64,000 nucleotides of DNA from the NCBI RefSeq assembly GCF_900111985.1, contig NZ_FOKI01000019.1:1-64000 (forward strand). The letters run 5' to 3'. Below are positions 26,011-33,468 of this stretch, piece by piece. Source of the DNA: Clostridium frigidicarnis (GTDB lineage Bacteria > Bacillota > Clostridia > Clostridiales > Clostridiaceae). A program made the translations under genes and the position numbers. Within the stretch, counting starts at the first letter, position 1, and each line of letters begins with the position of its first letter. Below the pieces are notes generated by a model, which saw nothing but the letters and a program-made list of their open reading frames with translations, was not told the DNA's origin and did no database searches.

Positions 26011-26373
26011 ATGCAAATATTTAAATCGTTTTTATTTATTTTAGTGTTTTCTATAGCTGTATTAGGAATATATAATTTACTAAAACATTTTGTGCTAAAA
26101 AAGATAAAAGTATCCAAATGGATAATCCTTGTTATTGGAATTATTGTATTTTTAATACCACCTATACCAGGGTTGCCAATAAGTGAAGGTACATTTAGTA
26201 TTATAAAAAGTACAATATTTGTATTTTTATTTTTATGGTGGATTGACTTAATTACAGGGAATATGGATAACTATAAATCGAAGAAAAAGCAGCAAGTGAA
26301 AATTAAACCAAAAGCAAAGCCAAATAGAGTTAAAAATATGAATAAGTCAGATAAGTCATCTTCAAAGAAATAA
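26011..26373 (+). CDS. Small membrane protein of unknown function with basic tail
   Basis: A 120-residue protein with three hydrophobic segments: FLFILVFSIAVLGIYNLL (about 6-23), WIILVIGIIVFLIPPIPGLP (about 37-56) and IIKSTIFVFLFLWWIDLIT (about 67-85). The last 35 residues are strongly basic (KSKKKQQVKIKPKAKPN), suggesting nucleic acid or phospholipid contact on the cytoplasmic side. I do not recognise the family. The ATG at 26011 is chosen over a GTG nine bases earlier because AAGGGGTG is then 6 nt away. The gene shares a terminator with the convergent PHP gene. Confidence 0.75.
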   Translation: MQIFKSFLFILVFSIAVLGIYNLLKHFVLKKIKVSKWIILVIGIIVFLIPPIPGLPISEGTFSIIKSTIFVFLFLWWIDLITGNMDNYKSKKKQQVKIKPKAKPNRVKNMNKSDKSSSKK

Positions 26374-26400
26374 CCTCCTAATTTAGGAGGTTATTTCTTT
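26364..26400. terminator. Shared terminator overlapping both convergent stop codons
   Basis: Perfect 17-bp inverted repeat (arms 26364-26380 and 26384-26400, core TAACCTCCTA) with loop ATT. The left arm contains the stop of the plus gene (26371-26373) and that of the minus gene (26378-26380). Confidence 0.85.
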
Positions 26401-27376
26401 CTATAAATATAGGTGAACTTATAGCAATTTTATTATTTTCTTGAAAAATTTTAATTACATACCATTTTTCATCATTATTAGGGATATGATTACATATATA
26501 TTTTATTTTAGATAACTTAGGAAAAGAAATTTCTTTAATTACCTTTCCACCAACACTAAGAACTTGAAGTTTTTCTATGAGATTAGTATTGTCTTTAGCA
26601 TGTATTTTAAAATTTAGTTTCCCCTTTTTATAATATAATATATCTCCCATGATAATTTTGTTGATTGAAAAATTTAATTTTAAAGAAGCTGATTCAGTAG
26701 AATAGGTTCGTCTATTTTTTAATGCATAATATATATTTTCCTCTGTTAATTCATTACATAATATAGCAGTTAGGTTTTCAGAATCTCCAAAATTCATCTT
26801 ATGATTATCTTGGCTGTTTATGGCACCAACTTTCCAACCCATATCAAGAAATTTATAATATCTCTTTTCAAAACGTGTATATTTGTTCCCAGTACCATTA
26901 CCTACTTCCATAAGATACACATAATTACTTAAATCCTCATTAAAACCTAGTGATTCCATCGCAGTATGAGGATGGTTAAAAGTTAATATACAAGGATTAG
27001 ACATGAGCCAGAGAATTAAATTATCTAAATTTTTTATAGTCCCTTTAAAAAAATAGTATGAATTAATAATATTTATATCCCCCATATTTCCAAGTTTAGA
27101 TTCAAATCCATATAACCCAACAAAGCTTTTATGTTTTTTATTATATTTTTCACAACATTTTATAAGATAAGACCACTTGCTTGTTTTTGAAGATGAAGAT
27201 TTTATAGTTTCATCAAGGCAGTTATTGTGGTCTGTTATTATAAGAAAATCTAAACCACGTTTTTTAGCATAATCAAATATATCATTTGGTTTACCTTGAC
27301 CAGTAGAAAGGGAACTATGGCAGTGAGGAATCCCATAATATATATTTAAGTTTTGAGAATTTGAAAAGTTACTCAT
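26378..27376 (-). CDS. PHP domain metal-dependent hydrolase (CehA/McbA-like)
   Basis: A 332-residue protein with the polymerase-and-histidinol-phosphatase fold. Metal ligands appear as YGIPHCHSSLSTGQG (HxH, about 16-18), LIITDHNN (about 50-57), GFESKLGN (Glu, about 90) and TFNHPHTAMES (about 145). The C-terminal 100 residues are beta-rich, like the accessory domain of CehA/McbA hydrolases. The likely reaction is phosphoester or carbamate hydrolysis with unknown substrate. The ATG at 27376 follows AAGGGTG; a GTG nine bases upstream is too close to that site. No partner gene lies in the same direction. Confidence 0.82.
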   Translation of the reverse strand: MSNFSNSQNLNIYYGIPHCHSSLSTGQGKPNDIFDYAKKRGLDFLIITDHNNCLDETIKSSSSKTSKWSYLIKCCEKYNKKHKSFVGLYGFESKLGNMGDINIINSYYFFKGTIKNLDNLILWLMSNPCILTFNHPHTAMESLGFNEDLSNYVYLMEVGNGTGNKYTRFEKRYYKFLDMGWKVGAINSQDNHKMNFGDSENLTAILCNELTEENIYYALKNRRTYSTESASLKLNFSINKIIMGDILYYKKGKLNFKIHAKDNTNLIEKLQVLSVGGKVIKEISFPKLSKIKYICNHIPNNDEKWYVIKIFQENNKIAISSPIFIERNNLLN

Positions 27377-27455
27377 AAAACACACCCTTAAAAATAGCTT
27401 ATTATTTATATTATTTATATATGGTTAAAGTGTTAAAAATATCATAAAATTTTAA

Positions 27456-27657
27456 AGTTGTAGATAATTTTATTAAGTGATGAAACATATGGGATTTTAA
27501 GTTGAAAACTTTAATGAGTGAGACAAGTTGCGGATAAATCTTCTCAGGAAGATTTCAAAATTAAAAAAATGTAATTAAAGAAAATCTGTGATTTTTAACA
27601 TCAATTTGTCACCTGTCACTTTTAACTTGTCACTAAAAAATGGTTTAGCCTTTTTTA
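27456..27657. repeat. R2-family repeat, copy 4
   Basis: Opens with the 61-nt block shared with 12783-12843, then GACAAGTTGCGG, the dyad AAATCTTC-TCAG-GAAGATTT, GAAAATCTGTGATTTTTAAC, the complementary arm TTGTCACCTGTCAC plus AACTTGTCAC, and ends AAAAAATGG-TTTA-GCCTTTTTT. It fills most of the 426-bp gap between the PHP gene and the next gene. Confidence 0.72.
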
Positions 27658-27802
27658 TAAGGTATATTAAAATATAAATTGAACCGATAAATGTTAATCC
27701 AAGACTGAAAATTGTGATGTATATAATAGAACTAAGCAAATAAATACTGTATAATAGAGAGTACAATTAAAGTTAAGGTTTTATTTCGGAGGGAAATTTA
27801 TA

Positions 27803-28390
27803 ATGGTAGTTTTTTTATATACTGGATTTATAGTAGCAAGTGTTTTTATGTTTTTTTTATTTCATAAGCAAAGTAAAAAGGTCAAAAAAATTAAAGATAA
27901 TCCTAAAAATATAAGTAAAATGTTACTTAAATTTGCATTAATTGATTTACTTATGGGGATATTTATTATGGCGTTTATTTCATATCTAATACCATTAACA
28001 ATATGGTTAGTTGGAGAAAAAGCAGTTATGCCAACAGAAATGATAACAATGGAAAAAAGTTTAGCACCGTTAAGTAAGGATATATATATGAAAATAGAAG
28101 AAACAGATGGAGGGGAACTATATACTATAAATTTAGGTACTATAGATAATGCAGATGAAAAAGTTATAAGCAAATCTAGAGTATCTATCGAAGAAGTTAA
28201 AAAGCCCTCAATGGCTCAATATAGAGAAGCATTTGTTTATGATTTTAAAAGGCTTAAAAGAGAAAATTTCATTACAAAGCAGGTAAATGATATATTTGCA
28301 AATATAAATTTGCAAAGTAAGGACGGTACGTTTATAGAAAAAAAAGTAACTATTGCGCTTCCAAGAGGGTATAAAACAGAGAAAGAGTAA
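27803..28390 (+). CDS. Membrane protein of unknown function
   Basis: A 195-residue protein with two membrane helices (residues about 4-19, FLYTGFIVASVFMFFLF, and 46-70, ALIDLLMGIFIMAFISYLIPLTIWLV), and an extracytoplasmic domain of about 120 residues with mixed alpha/beta character and no cysteine. The loop between helices is basic (KQSKKVKKIKDNPKN), so it faces the cytoplasm. I do not recognise the family. CGGAGGG lies 9 nt before the ATG. The neighbours are a repeat upstream and a decayed sensor gene downstream, which give no clue to function. Confidence 0.7.
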   Translation: MVVFLYTGFIVASVFMFFLFHKQSKKVKKIKDNPKNISKMLLKFALIDLLMGIFIMAFISYLIPLTIWLVGEKAVMPTEMITMEKSLAPLSKDIYMKIEETDGGELYTINLGTIDNADEKVISKSRVSIEEVKKPSMAQYREAFVYDFKRLKRENFITKQVNDIFANINLQSKDGTFIEKKVTIALPRGYKTEKE

Positions 28391-28447
28391 CTTACATTGC
28401 ACCTAATAATATATTAATAGTAGATGCTATTAAAGAGGGTGTAATAC

Positions 28448-29437
28448 ATGAAAAGGATAAATTTTAGAAAAAACAATAAATTAAGAAGAAAGGTAATTTC
28501 AACTATAGCAATAGTAATTATATGTGTTTTACCTGCGTTAAGTTCTTCTTTAATATATGGGAAAATTGGTCAAGAGTATAAAGTTCAAGAAGCTATTAAA
28601 GGACTTTATATGGAAGGAAAAAAGTTATCAATGGGTATAAACAATATTTTTAGCGATATTGATAAAGAAATAGGAATAGTATGTCAAGGAAATGATATTA
28701 ATAATTTAGAAAAAGATAGCTTAGAAAGAATGTTAGGATATATATAAAATGTAAGAGGAGATGTAGTTATAGACATTACTGTAATAGATAATAAATATAA
28801 TTATATATATGGATATAATTTTAAGCGGCAAGAGCTTTCAAATAAAGAAGAAATAAAAATTGCATTAGCTGGGAAAGTAGGAATATCAGATGTCTAGTTT
28901 ACGTCATATGTACCATCCTACGAAATTGCAAAGCCTATATTTGACGATAGGGGTGATGTAAAGGCAGTAATATTAGTTGAAGTAAGTGTGCAACCATTAA
29001 ATGATATACTTAAAGAGGCAAAATTAATGGATGAATCAACAGAAGCGTATATTGTAAATAAAGATGTGTGTTTATAACAGAGTCAAGATTTGATCCAGAT
29101 GCTGTAGGAAAGACTAAAATTGATTTAAAGAAAATTAAACTAAACATTGATTATTCGAAAGATGTAACCTATAAGGACTATGGGGGTTGATGTATATGGA
29201 ACTTATTTTGATATACCTAGTAATAATTGGACGATGATATTTGAAAGAGATGCATCTAAAACTAAGTTAGATAATTTGAATTTGGTAAAAATAGGGTAAT
29301 ATTTTGCTCTAATACAGGCCATAGCAATTACAGTATTTCAAAAAGTTTTTCCTCAAATGGGTAAAATAAAAGAGGAAGTAGAGACTATTAATAAATTAAT
29401 AGATGATATAAGTGCTGAAAATGATAAAGAAAAATAA
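28448..29437 (+). pseudogene. Decayed membrane sensor gene (chemoreceptor-like, Cache-type)
   Basis: About 330 codons can be followed from ATG 28448 to the TAA at 29435-29437, interrupted by in-frame stops at 28745, 28895 and 29297 and by two frameshifts (near 29068, after the motif read as IVNKD, and near 29183). The N-terminus has a membrane helix (VISTIAIVIICVLPALSSSLIYG). The middle reads like a periplasmic Cache sensor domain (AYIVNKDG, VFITESRFDPDAVGKTKI, VYGTYFDIPSNNWTMIFERD), then a second hydrophobic segment (YFALIQAIAITVFQ). The cytoplasmic signalling domain is missing, leaving only a short helix ending ENDKEK. It looks like the front half of a chemoreceptor or sensor protein that has lost function. 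Confidence 0.75.
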
Positions 29438-29451
29438 TAAGGGGAGATTCA

Positions 29452-31518
29452 ATGAGAAGAGAATATGTAGCTTATGATGAAAATTTACCTATAAGAATTC
29501 AGCTAGTAAATATAAGAGAATATCCTATTCATTGGCATCAATCTATAGAAATTCTTATGGTATTAAAGGGAAGTATTAATGTAACTATAGAATCAGGAGA
29601 TTATAAAGTAAACGAAAAAGAAATGGAAATAATAAATTTAGAAGAGGCCCATAGAATTTATTCAGATGAAGATAATCTAGTGGTAATGTTTCATATGGAT
29701 CCGAGTTTTTTTCAAAAGTATTATGATGATATAAATAATATGTTCTTCTATGCCGAAACATCCATTGAAGAAGGTGGTCAGTTAGATGAAAAGTATGATG
29801 TATTAAGAAAATATCTGGCTGTATTGTTATGTGAGGTAGTACAAAAAGGCGAAGACTATGATGAATATATAGAGGAAACATTAATTGAGTTACTCTATCA
29901 TCTTATAAATAATTTTCATTATCTAATATATGAAAAGGAAGAATTAAAAGGTAATGAAGAGCAACTTGAAAGATATCATAGAATAGTAAAATATATATAC
30001 AATAACTATAACAATAAGATTTCACTTCAGGATATAGCCAATAAAGAGTTTTTAAGCACACAGTATTTATCCCATGAAATTAAGAATACAATGGGATTAA
30101 GTTTTAAGGATTTTGTGAATTTAACTAGAGTTGACGAAGCTATAAAGTTATTATTAGATACAGATATGAATATTTCAGAAATATCAGAAGAAATAGGATT
30201 TTCGCATACAAGATATTTTAATAAGCATTTCAAAAAACATTATAAACTTACCCCTATGCAATATAGAAAAAAATATAAAATAGATGATGATAAATTAGAA
30301 AAAATAAAAAAGGTTACATCATATGATTTAAATGATGTTTTAGAATATTTAACTCCTTATTTAGAGGATTATGATAGATATAATTATGAAGAAAGAATTA
30401 TAAAAATAGATGTGGATGTTTCAAAAACAATAGGAGAATTTGTTCATGATTATAAAGAAAGTATATATATGCCAGAAGCTCATCATATGCTTGAAGAAGA
30501 AGTTATAAATGCATTAAAGGTAGTTCAAGATGAAATTGAGTTTAAATATGGCAAGGTTAGAGGAATATTTTCTAGATCAATGGGAGTTTTTAATGAAGGG
30601 GTAATAAATTTAAAGAGAGTAAAAAAGGTAATAGATTTAATACTGAATTCAGATTTACAGCCTAATATAATTTTTGAAGAAGAAGATTTTAATCTAGAAA
30701 GATATGAAGAAGTAGTAAATTACTTTATTAGTTATTTTATAGAAGAGTATGGTAAATATCATGTAGGGAAATGGATATATACTATTGACAGTAAGTTAGA
30801 TAAAGACGTTAAGGAAATGCTTTATCTTATATTAGAAGAAAAGTATGGTTTTGAAGTTGAAGAGGATGAAATAGATTGTGATGAGGATATAAATGGAACA
30901 TATGATACAGCATATATGGTTCCTTATATAATTCATCAAGTAGTAAACAATAAAGGATATGAAAATATAAAAGTTATAGACGAGTTAGAGAAAGTACAAA
31001 AAGCAAATAATGAAATATTTTTTGGCGATAATGGACTTATGAATTGGGAAGGTCTTAAGAAACCATCCTATTATGCTTATTACTTTTTAAGTAGGCTTGG
31101 AAACAATTTAATTGATGAGGGTGATGGATATATAGTTACTTCTAGTGGAGAGGATATTCAAATACTTCTTTATACATACAGTGATGATATGGATAAAATA
31201 ATGGAAGTAACTAATATAAATAAACTAAGAGGTATTAGAAATGCAACTGAGAGAAATATATCTTTAAATATAAAAAACTTATGGAGAAATTATAGAGTAA
31301 CTAAATATGAAACTCATGAAAAAATAAATAGTTGTTATAATCAGTGGCTTACAATGGGAAGTCCTAAATTTTTGGATGATGATGAAATAGAAATATTAAA
31401 ACTATCATCAATGCCTATAGTTACTTTAAGTTATGGAAAGAAAACAAGCATACATCATATAAATGCCAAAATTAAAGGTTATGGTGCAGTGCTTATATCA
31501 TTTAAAGCAATAAAGTAG
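29452..31518 (+). CDS. AraC family regulator with C-terminal glycoside hydrolase 39-like domain
   Basis: A 688-residue protein. Residues 1-90 are a cupin-like sensor (YPIHWHQSIEILMVLKGSINV), residues about 175-275 are the double-HTH AraC domain (ISLQDIANKEFLSTQYLSHEIK, then MNISEISEEIGFSHTRYFNKHFKK ending TPMQYRKKYK), and about 310-688 resembles the beta-xylosidase-like half found in some Firmicutes AraC regulators. In that half, EEYGKYHVGKWIYTID and the following segment are weak matches and no clear catalytic acid pair is visible, so it may only bind a glycan. The ribosome binding site is GGGGAG. The regulated genes are not obvious; the MATE pump is next. Confidence 0.8.
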   Translation: MRREYVAYDENLPIRIQLVNIREYPIHWHQSIEILMVLKGSINVTIESGDYKVNEKEMEIINLEEAHRIYSDEDNLVVMFHMDPSFFQKYYDDINNMFFYAETSIEEGGQLDEKYDVLRKYLAVLLCEVVQKGEDYDEYIEETLIELLYHLINNFHYLIYEKEELKGNEEQLERYHRIVKYIYNNYNNKISLQDIANKEFLSTQYLSHEIKNTMGLSFKDFVNLTRVDEAIKLLLDTDMNISEISEEIGFSHTRYFNKHFKKHYKLTPMQYRKKYKIDDDKLEKIKKVTSYDLNDVLEYLTPYLEDYDRYNYEERIIKIDVDVSKTIGEFVHDYKESIYMPEAHHMLEEEVINALKVVQDEIEFKYGKVRGIFSRSMGVFNEGVINLKRVKKVIDLILNSDLQPNIIFEEEDFNLERYEEVVNYFISYFIEEYGKYHVGKWIYTIDSKLDKDVKEMLYLILEEKYGFEVEEDEIDCDEDINGTYDTAYMVPYIIHQVVNNKGYENIKVIDELEKVQKANNEIFFGDNGLMNWEGLKKPSYYAYYFLSRLGNNLIDEGDGYIVTSSGEDIQILLYTYSDDMDKIMEVTNINKLRGIRNATERNISLNIKNLWRNYRVTKYETHEKINSCYNQWLTMGSPKFLDDDEIEILKLSSMPIVTLSYGKKTSIHHINAKIKGYGAVLISFKAIK

Positions 31519-31539
31519 TAAAAAAATAGATAAAAAGTA

Positions 31540-31568
31540 CAAAACACCTTAATTTAAGGTGTTTTTTT
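31540..31568 (+). terminator. Terminator after AraC-type gene
   Basis: AAAACACCTT-AATTT-AAGGTGTTTTTTT: stem of about 10 bp followed by T7. Confidence 0.75.
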
Positions 31569-31941
31569 GTTTTATGGAATAAAATAGTTTTAAGTAAAGT
31601 CCTCAAAAATGTACTTTTAAATCAGTAAGTAAGTGAATGAATTAATGTATATATATGGTTTATAATTAAATTAGGTTGAAACACATCAACTTAAAGAAAA
31701 TTAATAATTAAGTTTAAATCTTTATTGGTATAACTTAATAATAAATAAAATTTATTATTTTAAAGACAACCTATAGGGGTCATAGCAAAATTTATATTCA
31801 TCGTTATAGAATGAATCTTCATTCAGGTGGTGTTACAGGTAGTAGCAATAAGATGAAATATAGATTTACAGACAATAGCTATGAAAAGCTTTTTAATATA
31901 TATAATTTTCAATAAATAGTTAATTAGTGAGAGGGGATAGC
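31569..31941 (+). other. Long leader upstream of MATE gene with shared 27-nt block
   Basis: No complete gene. At 31804-31830 lies TTATAGAATGAATCTTCATT plus CAGGTGG, 23 of 27 bases identical to 38113-38139 upstream of mnmH; similarity continues weakly to TATAGATTT (31859-31867). The block also sits in a 34-codon frame (ATG 31811 to TAA 31913) that lacks a ribosome binding site. A short GTTAC-AGGTA-GTAGC hairpin follows the block. No known riboswitch consensus was recognised. Confidence 0.45.
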
Positions 31942-33321
31942 ATGGGTGTAGACGGTAGTATATTCACAGAAGGTAAAGTAGGTAAGGTATTGTTAAAATT
32001 TGCAATTCCGGCAATAATTTCATTATTGGTGGCGGAACTTTATAATATGGTTGATACATTCTTTGTTGGAAGATATGTAGGACCTAGTGCAATCGGAGCG
32101 TTAACCATAGCATTTCCAATTCAGAGATTGCTTTCATCTATAGGACTTTTAATATCGGTAGGTATGTCAACTATGGTTGCAAGGTATTTAGGAGAGAAAA
32201 ACTTTGATGGCTTAAAGAAAGCTATAACAAGTGCTCTTACATTAACCATGGTTATATTAGTAGTAGTACCTTTATTCATATATGTGTTTTTGCATGGAAT
32301 ATTACTAGCAATGGGAGCTAGTGAATTAATTTATCCTCTAGCCAAAGAGTACATTTCTATAATTCTTATCGGTGGTTTTTTCCAATGTATGACATTTGTT
32401 ATGTGCTATGCTATGAATGCTTTGGGTAACACAAAGATAACTTTATATGCCACGTCATTAGGAGCTATACTTAATGTGATAATTGATGCAGCACTAGTAA
32501 TAGGAATGGGCATGGGAGTTAAAGGTGCAGCTATAGCCACAGTAGTATCTCAATTTTTAAGTTTTACATTTGCTTATTATAAATTTAGATCAATTAAGAA
32601 GTCTTTAAATTTAGAGTTTAAATTTACGTTTTATGGAGACGTGATAAAAACAATTGCAACAGTTGGATTTTCAACATTTATTATTGAAATATCAGATGCT
32701 ATAGTAGCAGTTTTATTAAATAACTTATTAGTAGAAACAGGTGGAGACTCTGCTATAATTATAGTTGGAGCTATAACAAGAGTATCTATGTTTATGTATA
32801 TAAATATAATAGGAATATCATCAGCTATGCAACCTATAGTAGCATACAATTATGGAGCTAAAAACTATGAAAGGGTTAAAGAAACTATAAGGAAAACAAT
32901 AAAGGCTGTAAGCATATCATCTATTGTTTTATGGTCAACTATGATGATATTTGCAAAACCTTTAATAGGGAGTTTCTTGAAAGATGATATTATTTTAAAA
33001 CAAGCAGTATTTGCACTTAGGATAGTAATAAGTGTATTCCCAATTATAGCTATATACTATATATCTATATATGTATATCAATCAATAGGAGAGGCAAAAG
33101 TTAGTTTTTTACTTTCAATATATAGGCAATTAGTATTATTTATACCTTTGGTGATTTTATCAGTTAATATATGGGGTGTAATGGGAGCGTGGATTACTTA
33201 TCCTATAGTTGATATAATTGCAGCAATAACAGGCGTTATATATGTTAAGAAAGTAATGAATGAAATTGAAGAAGAACAAATCCAAAACTTAAAGGGATTA
33301 CCAGGAACTGTGAAAATTTAA
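31942..33321 (+). CDS. MATE family multidrug/Na+ antiporter
   Basis: A 459-residue efflux protein with 12 predicted membrane helices in two homologous halves (first helix about residues 15-35, LLKFAIPAIISLLVAELYNMVDTFF in part; the second half starts near 235). FVGRYVGPSAIGALTIAFPI is typical of the family. It probably exports cationic drugs or metabolites in exchange for Na+ or H+. The frame opens at GTG 31927, but the ATG at 31942 with GAGGGG upstream is the better start. A terminator follows at 33331-33363. The preceding AraC-type regulator is co-directional but separated by a terminator. Confidence 0.92.
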   Translation: MGVDGSIFTEGKVGKVLLKFAIPAIISLLVAELYNMVDTFFVGRYVGPSAIGALTIAFPIQRLLSSIGLLISVGMSTMVARYLGEKNFDGLKKAITSALTLTMVILVVVPLFIYVFLHGILLAMGASELIYPLAKEYISIILIGGFFQCMTFVMCYAMNALGNTKITLYATSLGAILNVIIDAALVIGMGMGVKGAAIATVVSQFLSFTFAYYKFRSIKKSLNLEFKFTFYGDVIKTIATVGFSTFIIEISDAIVAVLLNNLLVETGGDSAIIIVGAITRVSMFMYINIIGISSAMQPIVAYNYGAKNYERVKETIRKTIKAVSISSIVLWSTMMIFAKPLIGSFLKDDIILKQAVFALRIVISVFPIIAIYYISIYVYQSIGEAKVSFLLSIYRQLVLFIPLVILSVNIWGVMGAWITYPIVDIIAAITGVIYVKKVMNEIEEEQIQNLKGLPGTVKI

Positions 33322-33330
33322 CGTTATTAT

Positions 33331-33363
33331 AAGGAGATTTAACTTAGTTGAATCTCCTTTTCT
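33331..33363 (+). terminator. Terminator after MATE gene
   Basis: AAGGAGATTTAAC (33331-33343) pairs with GTTGAATCTCCTT (33347-33359), followed by TTCTT. Ten bp past the stop. Confidence 0.7.
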
Positions 33364-33404
33364 TATATAGATTTGAATACTTAGAAAATTTGAAACTTTA
33401 TTAA

Positions 33405-33434
33405 TTGACATACAATATATTAAAATGTTATAAC
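33405..33434 (+). promoter_or_regulatory. Promoter of the sigma-4/alpha-CTD-like gene
   Basis: TTGACA (33405-33410), an 18-bp spacer, TATAAC (33429-33434), 35 bp before the ATG. Confidence 0.55.
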
Positions 33435-33468
33435 ATAATTGAGGATTAAATTTTAAGGAGAATAATCT

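Noticed and set aside
27575-27766. 63-codon hydrophobic frame on the minus strand
   Set aside because: Its C-terminal half is R2 repeat sequence and its start lacks a ribosome binding site. The hydrophobicity is a by-product of T-rich DNA.
31811-31915. 34-codon frame (MNLHSGG...) in the MATE leader
   Set aside because: No ribosome binding site, and the homologous block upstream of mnmH has in-frame stops. Kept as part of the shared-leader observation, not as a gene.
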